NCBI GenBank assembly: GCA_024364735.1
Contig: JAGFNQ010006426.1
Span: 152,684 to 216,683, forward strand
Length of the DNA: 64,000 nucleotides
Direction of reading: 5' to 3'
From: Boesenbergia rotunda
Taxonomy: Eukaryota > Streptophyta > Magnoliopsida > Zingiberales > Zingiberaceae
Part shown: piece after piece, positions 1 through 11,481 of the stretch
Numbering within the stretch: position 1 is the stretch's first letter
How the letters are laid out: each line of letters starts with the position of its first letter
Position numbers and translations under genes: made by a program
The notes under the pieces: model-generated
The model's input: only the letters and a program-made list of their open reading frames with translations
The model's database searches: none
Told to the model about the DNA's origin: nothing

Positions 1-330
1 GCATGGGCAAGATAGATCACCTATGCTACTTGGTTTAATATTTATTGGAATGATACATTTTTGCCTTCGGGTAATGCAACACGAAATTTCAAACCATGGA
101 TATGACTTTGGATTGGTGATAAACAATAAACTTTGCCCATCTTGATCTTGAGACATTCAAGGCATATTTTGTATTTTTTATGAGAGAAGGGTAACTCATG
201 TCTATAGGGAAGGGAACCAGGTAGCTGAGTGGGCTGCCCGTTTTGCTTATAGCTCAAAACAAAACTTTAAATAATCTAATGATCTTCCTGATCGATTGCA
301 GAACATTTTGTCGTCTTAATTATAATGGAA
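1..330 (+). mobile_element. LINE-type RNase H remnant
   Basis: Reading the plus strand, 191-250 encodes VTHVYREGNQVAEWAARF, the C-terminal signature of the RNase H domain that ends many plant non-LTR elements (consensus of the type H-V-x-R-E-x-N-x-x-A-D/E-x-x-A). The sequence before it in the same frame carries several stops, so this is a dead fragment. A 71-codon minus-strand frame over 42-257 is only its antisense shadow. It probably sits in an intron or upstream flank of the TMEM8-like gene. Confidence 0.5.
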
Positions 331-338
331 TGTAAGGC

Positions 339-867
339 TGTAAATGAACCGAACATTCGTGAACAAGCTTAGTGTTCGGCTTGATAACAGTTTGTTTATG
401 TTCGTTTAATATACACAAGATCAATTAAATGACTTGAACAACTCGTTTAATTAAACGAACTAGCTTGAACACATATGTGTTCAGCTCGTTAATGTTCGTG
501 AACAACGTTCGTCAACAACATTCATGAACCATGTTTATCAATAAAATTCTTATCAACTTGGTAAATAAATAAAAAAACTTTCAAAATGAACAAACAAATT
601 TGTATTATCATGCTCAATAATTAATCAAACAAGCTTAAAATGTAAAAATTTCAAACAAACAAGCAAGCTTGAATTGAGAGCTCGATAACATCTAAACGAT
701 CAAGCTCAAGCCAAGCTCAAAACAAGCTCAAGCTCATAAAAAAGAAACCAAGTCAATCTTAAACAATCATTTTAACGGCTTGGTTCATTTTAGGCTCGGT
801 TTGGCTCGGTTACCTTATCCAACAAGTTTGAACACCACAAAGCTTAGCTCAGCTTGGCTTGTTTACA
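339..867. repeat. AT-rich dispersed repeat with TGTAAA...TTTACA ends
   Basis: The block begins TGTAAATGAACCGAAC and ends GGCTTGTTTACA, so the outer bases are imperfect inverted repeats. The interior is a low-complexity mix of GAACAAGCTC, GTTCGTTTAA and AAGCTCAAG words, seen in many plant non-autonomous repeats. No coding potential and no clear target-site duplication were found. A MITE is the likeliest identity; the class is not certain. Confidence 0.4.
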
Positions 868-1279
868 ACTGCCAGAATAGGTTCTAATCATTTAATTTCA
901 ATAATTTATTATTTATTTATAGAAAAGAGATATGAGTGGGTTATACATATAATGTCTTGATGCTTGAGAACTGGAAGATTAATATTTAGACTCTAAGAAG
1001 AATGACTAACAAAATTTGTTAAATTCTTACTGGGTTCTCTTCTGTATACTTTATGTTAAAATATTATACCAATTTGTTAGATGTTTGAATCCTCTTTCAC
1101 TTTCTAAGTTATGTATATTGGAGTACTGATCTTAATGTTGAATATTGGAGTTCTTTTTGGCATGCTAATAGCAGTTTCTTTAGCTATCAATATCTCTTGA
1201 AAATACTTGACTCTTTCAGTCCTTATTTCTGTTGTTAAAAATAAAATCAGAATAACATATTCCGAAGTACTTTGTCCAG
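868..1279. other. AT-rich non-coding stretch, probably intron
   Basis: No convincing exon, repeat boundary or RNA gene is visible here. It precedes the first recognisable exon of the TMEM8-like gene and ends in a pyrimidine-containing acceptor (TTTGTCCAG) at 1279, which suggests it is intronic. Confidence 0.4.
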
Positions 1280-4200
1280 ATATCTCCAGGAATATGGTAC
1301 TTCGGATTTTTCAATGGACTTGGACCTGCTCGCACACAATCAAAAATGGTAGGCTCTACAAAATGCATAGGTTGCACAGTTTAGATTAATATTTCTCTAT
1401 TAAAATACACCTGTAAATCCACTCATCTTATTGCAGATTAACCGGGGTAAATCATACTTGTTCAGCATCAGCATCATTGTTGAAGGCTGCTCCAACATGG
1501 GTATATTTGGTCCTTATTGTAACCAGTCAGTTAACATGATTTCTTGTACTCAATCTTCCATAAACAAGTATTCTAGGAATCTACTAGACTCGAAAAACAA
1601 TACGGTTCAAGCTGGAGAAAATAAGGAAACCAATAATAGTTCGTCATCTGAAATGATGACTTTTGAATATAAAAATGTAGATACGAATGCAAGTGTCTTC
1701 ATTACAGCAGACAATTTTATGACATGCAACAACTCAATTGAGTCTTCTTGTCTAGCAAATGGAAATTGGAGTATCTATTCTATGTACTTAGTGTCAATAA
1801 CACCCCAGTTTGTCATTTCTCTTACTGACTTAAGTTTCAACCAAACTCCTTCGATTGGAAATTCTAGTGGAATTATGCCAATGTGTTATGTTCGCTACAA
1901 TGCTATGCCACTGAAGTCTTTGCATGATTATTCTTCTGACTTAAGTGTGGCCCCTCTAATTGTCAAGTCACCAAAAATTGGACGGTGGTTCATTGCTTTT
2001 CAAGCTGTTAACCAGACAGAATCAAATGGAGTAATGCATGAAACATTTTTTGGCGGAACTATGTGTTTCTCCTTTTTGTTACAAGTGCCTGAGTGCAATT
2101 CTGGGAAGGCTGGGTTGAACTGCTCATGGGAGGCACACACACTTCAGGTAATTACTATAAAAATTGTTTTTTCTTCCATCTGGAATTTGAACAGTTTTAA
2201 AGTTTTAATGGAAATTTTCTTTCTGATTCACGGCACAAGTTTCTTTCATTCATTGCCTTCAGTAAAATTGCCAGACTGCAAATTTAGGATGACCTTGGAA
2301 TTTGATAAGGTTACCAGGGAATGAATTATACTTCTGGTAAAGTCATAATGCATTATAAATTTCTTGAAAAAAAACTGGTACAATATATATTTGAAGCTTT
2401 TTTGGGTCCCTCCGGATGGACAACTAAAACAGTCTGTGATGGTGGTGAAAAAAAAGGTTTGACACTTAGGTTAAAATGGTTTTTTCTTTTCTACGAATCT
2501 TTTTTAGCTAATATATCTTTAATTTGAATAATCTATTTAGATGGAGTTCATCATCTACTATTGCAGTATCTTTTTCAACTCCTTTCTGAGTAAGCAAGAA
2601 AACTAATTCATATTCTGTAATAGGAGTTATTTTCTTGTGTTAATGGTATATCTTTAGGTGAGGTACATATGACTTGGCCATAGACAATTCATGTGTCTGA
2701 ATCTCATCGCCTATAATCTACTAATATATTGTACTCTGAGGGGAGGAAAATCATTAGCATTAGATATAGATGGTGGCAAGGTTATTTGTTGAACAATTAC
2801 TATTATAAATGGTTTTCTGCAGAGAGCTTCGAAGAATTCAGCTGTTCCTTTCACATCTTTTTATCATCCAGATGGTGAACTTGGGTCCACAGATACTGAT
2901 TTTTCGATTGGTCAGCTCTTAAGCAATTCTTCAGTCGAGCAGATTGCATGGACTTACTTCCTTTTGGATATTCCTACTGGTGCAGCAGGAGCTAATATTC
3001 ATGTTCGATTATCTTCGGATTCAAGATTGAATTATGGGGTATACACACAGTTTGGTGGCTTACCTTCTATTCATATCTGGGACTATTATGCAGATAGTAC
3101 AAGCAGTACAAATGGTTCCATGTTTTTGGCATCAAATGATTCAAGTGGGAAAAATATCGAGTTTTATGTTTTGTCTGTAAGTGAAGGAACTTGGTGCATT
3201 GGAATAATGCATCCTCCAAGAAATGAAACAGTGACCAGACCACTATGTCTATTTGGCTTGAGGGATGCCCTAGTCACTGCAACCATCATGGAGCATGTCG
3301 AAATTCTATTGATGAAACTGGGTTGACATTTTACAGGTTATCTTATTTGTTCTCTGGAGGGATTGTCTTAGTTGACTGTAGATGAATCTCTAATGGAAGT
3401 GGCATTATTATTTTTTAATGCAGCTACTGTGCGTGCGATCGTGATCATGGAGGTTTTGATTGCAGTCATGAACTTGTTTCACATCAAGGTAACTCCTTTG
3501 TGTCAATGTTTTGATGGTGAATGGGTTACAGGTCAAGCACGCATCAGCTACTAAAATGAACTGACATTATTAAAAACATAATCTAATGACAAATTTGAAA
3601 GAGTAGAGAACTCTCGATCCAGACTGTAGAGGGATTGAGGGAGTAGAGAGGTCCAGTGGAAGAAATATATGATCCTTTCCACCTCAACAAAACAATGACA
3701 TAATCATGAAACATTCACCTTCCTTTCTTTGAGCCTGGGAATTACAAACAGCTGGTTTGAACTGTTCGGCTTACTAACTTTTGCACAGCATCCCAGGTTG
3801 TAGGAGCAGAGGATTGGTTGAATGTGTAACCGATAGTTGGTTTGTTTGTCTAATCATGTTATACAGATATTGAATGGAACAATGTGGTGCCTAAATGAAC
3901 CTGAATTCGTCTTTGTTCTTAATCTCATTTAAGGTTCTTATCATTTCTTCGTGCTCATGCTATTTTCTCCTTTTAAAACTTCTTTAATATAAATGCAGAC
4001 AGCTATTCTTGGTCTTGATAGATCACTACCTGTCAAAACTGTTATTGCTATCAATCTGAATTAGAGTATATACTTCAATAGTTCAATATTCTTAGCCATG
4101 GTTTCGGTATCTCTCTTATGCATCATAGAGATACTATATGACATTCCTTTTGATGCTTATAATGTAATCTATCTGACGAGCAACTTTCTATTTTTGAAGG

Positions 4201-6413
4201 GCATATTGGGCAAACGATCTTTCTTGTTGCTTCTAATGGAGCAGCTATCTTACCTGCATACTGGGCCCTGAGACAAAAAGTATGCTGAAATCCTGAAAGA
4301 CCACAACTTCTTTAAAGCATTCGTAAAGTTATCTTTTACTCATTAACTATTGAGATTTCACCTCATAATTTAATTCCTACTTGTGCTTCAGTTATATGAT
4401 TACAGTTGAGGATTCCTTTCCCCCTCAAATTTGTAATCCCTATAGAGACGGCTAATTAGCTCATCACAAAAAAATGCAAACACTATATCAATAAAGATGC
4501 CTAGCTCAACAGACCAAAAAAAAAAAAAGGCAAACGAGACGAGAATGCTAAGATATGTGCGTGAGAATCATTAATTCTAATGTACGATAAAGTGTGAAAA
4601 GTAGGTTAAGATGGCATTGACTAGTACAAAAGCGGACAATAGTTTTTTTTTTATAATTAGACAAGATGAATCGATCAGAGGAAATGTGAAGCACAACGAG
4701 AGACCAAAGAAAACTCTAGTTGATGTAAGCAAAATTGATTATGACAATTTCCCCCTTTCTAGAGGCCAATGAAGGGATAGGATTCGTGTATTTGATCTGA
4801 AATAGTTGGTACAAATATCGATGTTCATGAATGATAGCTTCTTTTCATTATGCTATGTTTGGATATCCTTTGGGAGGGACAATGAATACTTAATTTCAAC
4901 TAGTGATAAAGAGCTAATGCCTCCCCTCCAAAAACACACACACACACACACAATCACAAACACAAACACACAAACAACTGAGATGTCATTAAGTATAAAT
5001 TTGCACTTCTACGTGCTGAATGAATAGGGTTTGTGGTCATTATCGGCTGAAGCTGTTCCTTTGGTGTTTTCTATTGTTTTCCTGCGGTATGGGATTACTC
5101 ATTCAATTTGTTATGATGTAACTATGGAAATATGAGAAGTGCTTCGTCGTGGCAATTTGCATAATTTTTTCTTTGAATCAGGCATTTGCTGAATGGGTGA
5201 TCTATACTGCTAGTGGAATTTCGAGCGGTTTGTATCATGCATGCGACAGAGGCACTTGGTGTGTATTATCATTTCACGCATTACAGGTTAGACCATTTTC
5301 TTAACGTTTTACTAAATATCATCTAATATATAGTGAGTCTGATTAGCTCCAGAAGAAAAATAAGAGCAAGGTAAGGAATAGATGTAAGATTAGGCAATCC
5401 AACTGAGGGAAAGTATACTCAAAATGCAATGGTGTCGTGTCTAATTCTTGGTCATCTAATTCAAAATCCATCTCGGAGTTTCAAGCACAGAAAGTTAAGT
5501 GAAATGCATAGAAATTATGTGCCAGATTGTGAGATCAATTTACCAATTTAGTTACCGACAAAAGGTTCCAATCACGAAATCTTATTTTGTATAGTTTCTG
5601 GACTTCTGGCTTTCTTTTATGGCTGTGGTGAGCACTTTCGTATACATGACAACTATCGATGATTCTTCAAAACGAGCAATCCACACAAGTGTATCAATTT
5701 TCACCGCCATATTGGCCGAGACGGGTGCGACAAGGTGTGTGTGTCGTGCGAATGATTTGTATTTCCATATCAACTCTATCGAGAGTATTGTTATCATGGA
5801 TAATGTCACGATTTCAGATCAGAGAATATCGCTATAGTCGTAGCGATAGGAACTGCAGGTCTCCTCTTGGGGTGGTTTTTGGAGTTCTCCACAGTGCGCA
5901 GAGCCATTCACTGCCCGCCTCGGTTCGACTTGAATATGCCCGAAAGGTATTAGTCCTTGCCGTTGCCAACACATATCGAACTTTTCTTTTGTCTTTAACT
6001 CAGCATTGCTGCAGATGGCAAAGCATCAGAAGCTGGTTCCAGAGTCTTATACGAACATTGCGGAAAAGATTCTATTGGCGATTTCTAATCGTAGGCTTCA
6101 TTACGTTAGCTATGGCCGCTGCTTGCTGGACGCTCGAATCGAACAAGGACTACTGGATTTGGCATAGGTATGCGCATGGTTTCGATGCTGTTGATTCAAT
6201 CATGTTCGTCCTTCATTTTGTCGTCAAGATTGTGGTTAAACCAACAAGACCGTCTCATCTTGCAGCCTATGGCACATTACGATATATACATCGTCCTTCT
6301 TCTTCATTTACTCAACCTGCACGATGGAGAGGGACGAGCATCAGGAGCCCGCCTACGAGCTGACTCGACAGAACTCGTTGCCAAGGACCGAGGCCGAGGC
6401 CCAGTGCGATTAG
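1280..6413 (+). CDS. TMEM8/PGAP6-like membrane protein (DUF3522), 5' partial
   Basis: Ten exons are seen: 1280-1348, 1437-2147, 2823-3336, 3424-3488, 4200-4279, 5182-5286, 5595-5734, 5818-5946, 6015-6167 and 6266-6413 (TAG), all bounded by GT-AG. The first begins ISPGIWYFGFFNGLGPART. A long Asn-rich ectodomain with many N-x-S/T sites and cysteines follows. Next is a six-cysteine EGF-like module (CPSHCNHHGAC ... CACDRDHGGFDC) spanning exons 3-4. Then come several hydrophobic helices of the DUF3522/TMEM8 domain, including DFWLSFMAVVSTFVYM, and an ending with DYWIWHSLWHITIYTSSFFF. Human relatives are TMEM8A/PGAP6 and TMEM8B; the plant role is not established. Upstream exons, including any signal peptide, lie off the window. 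Exon 3 is 514 nt where splice phase needs 515, and the frame shifts near 3228-3240. Either the gene is broken or one base is missing from the assembly. About 705 codons are visible. Confidence 0.85.
4752..4812 (+). repeat. short retroposon 3'-tail-like repeat
   Basis: The words GGATTCGTGTA, TTGATCTGAAATAGTTGG and the spacing between them match a similar block at 10361-10410. Both resemble the 3' ends of 5'-truncated plant SINE/LINE copies. It lies in the intron between exons 5 and 6 of the TMEM8-like gene. The identity rests only on this resemblance. Confidence 0.3.
4934..4978. repeat. (CA)n microsatellite
   Basis: About ten perfect CA units are followed by interrupted CAAACA units, in the intron before TMEM8-like exon 6. 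Length polymorphism is likely; no function is implied. Confidence 0.8.
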
Positions 6414-8613
6414 CCTAGTCGGTAGAATGGCATGAGGATGCTTTTGCCAAGTTACTCTTTCTTCTCCAAGTTGTTGTAGCAATTTGTTTGCATTTATTTT
6501 TCCCCATTTATTTAAAATATAGAGAAATTAGTAGCAACTGTAAATTGATAGTTATCAAATGTAAAATAGCAGTCAAAATTATGATCAATGCCATGAAAGA
6601 TGATGTTGTAATTTCATTTTTTATTGTAATGTTTACGATAAGACGATCGATAAACTTCCTGATCGGTTTTTGTTCTTCTTCTACTCGATCCAACAGTGTT
6701 TTGTAAGCCCCTTGTAATCCTTTCGTGAGTCTTCTATGAATCTACGAGTTGCCTTTTGCTCCTCATAACACATGATCAATGACAAATACGACTTGATAGT
6801 AAGGGGGCTTCTACAAGGTTGAGTTTCGACTCATCTTTGAAAAGATAATCTCGATGGAAAGAATCGGGTTAATAGTTGTAAAACAAGATGAAGACGATTG
6901 AAATATTATTCGGATACGTGTAGAGATGATAATGAGTAGGATTTAAATCGAATTTCATAGTTTTTCATGTCCATTTTCATTTATTATATTCATCTCTATA
7001 TTTATATAGGTATTTAATTTTCATCCTCAGATTTAAGGATATTCATACTCTATCCATCATCTTATTATTATTTATAATTTTTTTAAAAAATAAATTATTA
7101 TAATGAACTTATGAATATTTATTAAAATTTTAAATTCTAATACTCATCTATTCTTTTTTGTTCCGCACTCTTTCGATCGATTTCATGAAAAAGAAAATAA
7201 GATATGTGTTGGTGATCTAGTAAAGATGTAAATTAATTTTTTTCTGAGAAAAAACAGACTAAAATATTTTCTTTCCTAATAAATAATTATATATATAGGA
7301 TATCTAATTATTAATCAGGTCTAAAATTTTTTTTTCATATCTTTCTCTATCGATCATCGAATTGGGAGGAAATGGTATCCCTAGATATGTGCAACAAATA
7401 TACTCTTTTTTTTTTTTTTGCAAAATATAATGATGTGATAAGAATTCAAAGATTATAATGGTAAATTAAAAAGAGTAAAGCCAAGAAAAAATATAAATTT
7501 TAAGGGAGCATTATGTTGTTTAGTTGATGAGTAACAATGAAATTGGGGGGAAAAAGTGCTCGTTTTTATTGGATTTTTATTCATTGTCCTGTCCATTATT
7601 ATATATATATTACTTTTAGAAGTTATTTTTATTTTTTAAATTATTATAGGAGCTACAATAAATCAACACAAATAAAATATGTTATAACAACTATAATTCA
7701 TAATTGTTATGATATAAATAATAACTTTAATCAATACTAACAAATTATATTATATCAGCACTTCAACTTTGGTTAACAATACCTCAATTCTAATTAACAC
7801 TAATAATGCTCTAGTGTAGCAATTACAATTCCTAATTTGTATAATATAGAAATATCACTAGTTAGTTATTACATATCAATATCATATTATAAAAGATGTC
7901 TACAATCTCAACGACCTTTTAGAATCGGCCCCTAGAATAGAGAGCGAAGTAAATGCATATACATAAGTAGAAGATGCATGATGTATTATACGTCTATCGT
8001 CTATACTACGTCTTGGGAGAATCAATATTATATTATAGTAATTATGAATCATAATTGCTACAACATAAATAGTTTATTTCTTATCATATTAGTTAATATT
8101 ATATTGTAACGGTCATGGGATCACAAGTAAATTTAACACATTTTAGTTAACCTGACATCCTCATGGGGCGTAGCTGTTACAACGGTATAAAATAGCAATT
8201 ATAATTATATAGTAATTAAGAAATCATAGCTATTATAGCCATGGCCGTTATAATTTTTAAGTGTTATGATACCGTCGGAAATTTAAAAAAAATACTTTCT
8301 AAAATAAATTTAATGTAGCCCGATGGGATATCCTTTTATATTAAATAAAAAAATGTCTTTTAATGATTCCAATTAAAAAATTATTAAAAAATGAGTGATG
8401 CAATCCAATCAACTCTTTATTTTTATTTTTATTTTTATTATTTGTGTGTGTGTGTGTTTTTTTGTTTTTGCCAATACCTTTCCCACAATCCACCTTCTCT
8501 TAGCTATCTTGAGGCGGAGGAGAAAGTCAGGAATTTTTAGAGGCGTCGCCTGTCCAACTCCGCCCTCATTCCCCTCCATCCTCGCCGGAGCCGGCCAAGG
8601 AAGCTCGATCGGG
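6414..8613. other. AT-rich intergenic region and UBC upstream flank
   Basis: About 2.2 kb separate the TMEM8-like stop from the UBC start. It is strongly AT-rich, with recurring words such as AATTATGAATCATAATTGC near 7680-7705, 8030-8065 and 8190-8230 that suggest decayed AT-rich repeats. A TTTTTA tract and a short GT run lie at 8410-8460, just upstream of the probable UBC 5' leader. No ORF with family resemblance was seen on either strand. Confidence 0.5.
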
Positions 8614-10827
8614 ATGTCTTCTCCGAGCAAGCGCCGCGAGATGGACCTCATGAAACTGTAGATCGCTGGGGGAAAAAAATCCCTACTTTGTTCCCAAAAT
8701 CTTGTTTTGTTTACCTTCTTACTGAAAAGAAACAATTTTTTTTCTTCTTACAGGATGATGAGTGACTACAGGGTGGAGATGCTAAACGATGGGATGCAAG
8801 AGTTCTTCGTGGACTTCCATGGCCCAAACGACAGTACATCATCTGCAAATAATTAGGCTTTGTTCTTTCTTGTTTTCCTTTTGTTTGTTTTTCTAAGATG
8901 TTCATGTGTTCTTGCTTATGAGATTTAGTTTCCATTTCTCTTCTTTTCTTCTTTGTTTAGTAGAGAGGTTTTTGACCTGTTTGATCTTCGATACAGAGTT
9001 CCAAATCTGTGAAGGGATAAGATCCATTTAGCTGACCTCTAATAGAACCCCAATTACTAATTTTCTTTAGTTTGTCCCGCCTTAGATGAACATTCAGAAT
9101 TGATGTGTGAATGGAAAACTACACATTTAAGATGGTACGTGACAAACACACATTAATATAGAAAGAGAGATTCATTTAAATATAGATGATGATATAGTAT
9201 AGGATTGAGTCCAATAGCTAGGAGGATTCATATAGTTGACCTCACTTAGTGGGATAAAGTCTTGGTTGTTGTTGTTATGCTAAAAAAAAGGTTGTTTTGG
9301 GTTTGCTGAGCTTGATCACTTCTGATAGTATGTTTCTGTAATGAATTTTAAAAATTTACGATAATTTATCCCTTGTTGATTTGTACATCTCATATTGGCT
9401 CACATGTAATAAGTTGATACTATTTTCTGTTTCATTGTTGTTCATGGAAGGTTTGTATCAAGGAGGAGTATGGAGAATAAGAGTGGAACTGCCGGATGCT
9501 TATCCTTACAAATCTCCCTCAATTGGCTTTGTTAATAAGATATATCATCCAAACGTCGATGAAATGTAAGTTTTTTTACTTCTACACATTGTTAGTCTGT
9601 AATCCTTGACCACAATTTCTCACTTGGCCTTTCTAGGCGTCCATTATTTGGTTCAATCTAAAAAAACCAAATTTAACTTTTGATTTAGTTTGGTTTGTTT
9701 GATGAATTGGTTTGGTTTTCTCTAAAATTGAACATGAGATTTTCTTTTTTGTTTTTCACTCACATTATTTTTCCTTCAAATGTCTCAGGTCTGGTTCAGT
9801 CTGTTTGGATGTTATCAACCAAACTTGGAGTCCTATGTTCGGTATTGAACTTTCCTTGAATACTTTTATCAATGAACTTTATGGTGGCATAGGCTTGGCC
9901 TTTTTAGTTTAAGTGTTTGTTTGCAGATCTTGTCAATGTGTTTGAAGTTTTTCTCCCGCAACTTCTTCTATATCCAAACCCTTCAGACCCACTGAATGGG
10001 GAGGCTGCAGCACTTATGATGCGGGATAAACCTGCTTACGAACAAAAAGTGCAAGGTGATAAATTGCCTATCTGATGTTTAATTATATTTCAAAAATCAC
10101 ATGCTCGTATTGTTTCTCGGATTCCTCAACTTTAGTCAAGTTCATTATTCCCTATGAAGACTTTCGCCCACTGGATGTTGTTTATCGATTGAAACAAGCA
10201 TATTTCTTTTGGTAAGAAAAATGAGAAAAACCTAACGAAAATGCTCAAAGGGCCTAATAAATGTTATAGTGGAAGAGTTGAATCTTTTTTAGTGGAAGGT
10301 GTAAGGGAGAGAAGCAAACTATAAAATCATTCCTCTAGTGATATAGCCTTTACGTAGAACTTGATGGAGAAATGGGATTCATGTAGTTAACCTTAAATAG
10401 TTGGAACACAGACAATTTCATGAACTGAATCATGAAATTTCTTATATTCGAAAAGGAATCACTATGTGAATATCTCAGGATTTATTAAGTTTGATTATTT
10501 TTTTCTGTACTGCGTTACTCGGATTCGGAGACATGTCATCATACAAGTACCCAACATGCGTGAGGATTCGAGTGCCCGACACAACTATTTCGAACTCTTT
10601 ATCCTTTTATATCGATTGAGTTTTTTTCTCCATTATCGTTAAATTTTGACTTATTTAGTTTCTCATCTTTTTGTTTTCGTACGTTTCCAGAATACTGCCA
10701 GAGATATGCAAAGCCTGAAGATGTGGGGAATGATTCGGATGGCAAACCTAGTGATGAAGAACTGAGTGAAGATAATAATGAGTATGATTCTAGTGATGAA
10801 CAAGTGGTGGGAAAACCTGATCCTTGA
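8614..10827 (+). CDS. UBC4/5: Ubiquitin-conjugating enzyme E2, UBC4/5/6 (UBE2H) type
   Basis: Six exons (8614-8657, 8754-8833, 9451-9565, 9789-9841, 9927-10055, 10691-10827) join in phase to 558 nt, encoding 185 residues plus TGA; this is the usual length for the family. The protein starts MSSPSKRREMDLMKL, carries the YHPNV motif and has the catalytic cysteine at residue 85 in SGSVCLDVINQTWSPM. The UBC core is followed by the acidic Ser/Asp/Glu-rich tail ending GKPDP that marks this subgroup. It should accept ubiquitin from E1 on Cys85 and pass it on with E3 ligases in cytosol and nucleus. All splice sites are GT-AG. The start is the first ATG of the conserved N-terminus; the tiny first exon and the long second intron (617 nt, holding a LINE tail) are ordinary. 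It is intact, and UBC4, 5 and 6 cannot be told apart here. Confidence 0.95.
9171..9277 (+). repeat. 5'-truncated LINE 3' end in UBC intron 2
   Basis: This block (TTTAAATATAGATGATGATATA ... CACTTAGTGGGATAAAG ... TTGTTGTTGTT, given in parts) matches the 3' terminus of the LINE seen at 26939-27090. It ends in a (TTG)n tail typical of plant LINE/SINE 3' ends. Only the last ~105 bp were inserted, so it is a dead, heavily truncated copy. Confidence 0.65.
10361..10410 (+). repeat. short retroposon 3'-tail-like repeat in UBC intron 5
   Basis: The words TTGATGGAGAAATGGGATTC, ATGTAGTTAACC and AAATAGTTGG parallel the block at 4752-4812 and look like the 3' end of a truncated SINE/LINE. No tail or target-site duplication is clear. 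Confidence 0.3.
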
Positions 10828-11481
10828 CTAGGGTTCCATGTAAATGTTTGTTTCAACCACTTGCATAAAAACAAAACAAAACAAAAATCAAAACTTTTTT
10901 TTCTTTCATTTGTCATTTGTAAATAAGTATTGCTTAATCATGAAGTTATTTTTATGGGAATGTGGTATTTGATTTGTGCACAAGCAGGTGAATGGAATCC
11001 CATAATTCTGATGATTGAATTGAGATGAATTCTTTTTAAGCTTCGAAATTAATCAAATTTGTTCGTGAACTTTTAGAGCCATTTGTCCGTGTTGGCAAAT
11101 TTTTTTTTTACACGGTTCTAATTTAAATCATTTTGATCTATAATTTGATTTTATTTGAATCAAGATTCAAACTCTAATTAAACTCTAGCTCAATTTTTAT
11201 TTCAAATCGAACTAAGCCAAAATTAAACCTTATATCAAAACAAACTTTCCAGTGAAAATTAATGAATATACACCATTAATTTACAGAATAAACAAATTAA
11301 AATGGTATGATACACTACCAAGCAACTATTTCTATACATCACATGAACAAAAGGGATATTATACACACAAAAAAATGACTAATTATTGAACTCTGAGTAA
11401 ACTGCAGAATCTGAAAACTGCCGTGGAGATTTTCGATTATCTTTACCTTCGTCACTTCAATGGGATGTGAAATCTAGCAGC
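10828..11481. other. Intergenic space between convergent genes
   Basis: The 654 bp between the UBC stop and the SGR6-like stop must hold both 3' UTRs and both polyadenylation regions. It is AT-rich, with no ORF of note and no recognised repeat boundary. The two genes are tail to tail, so the transcripts may come close or overlap here. Confidence 0.5.

Noticed and set aside
42..257. 71-codon minus-strand open frame at the left edge
   Set aside because: It is the antisense of a recognisable plus-strand LINE RNase H motif.
5735..5817. Read-through of this TMEM8-like segment as coding (frames stay open over it)
   Set aside because: Splicing GT at 5735 to TTTCAG at 5817 gives the conserved GATRSENIAIVVAIG reading; read-through does not.
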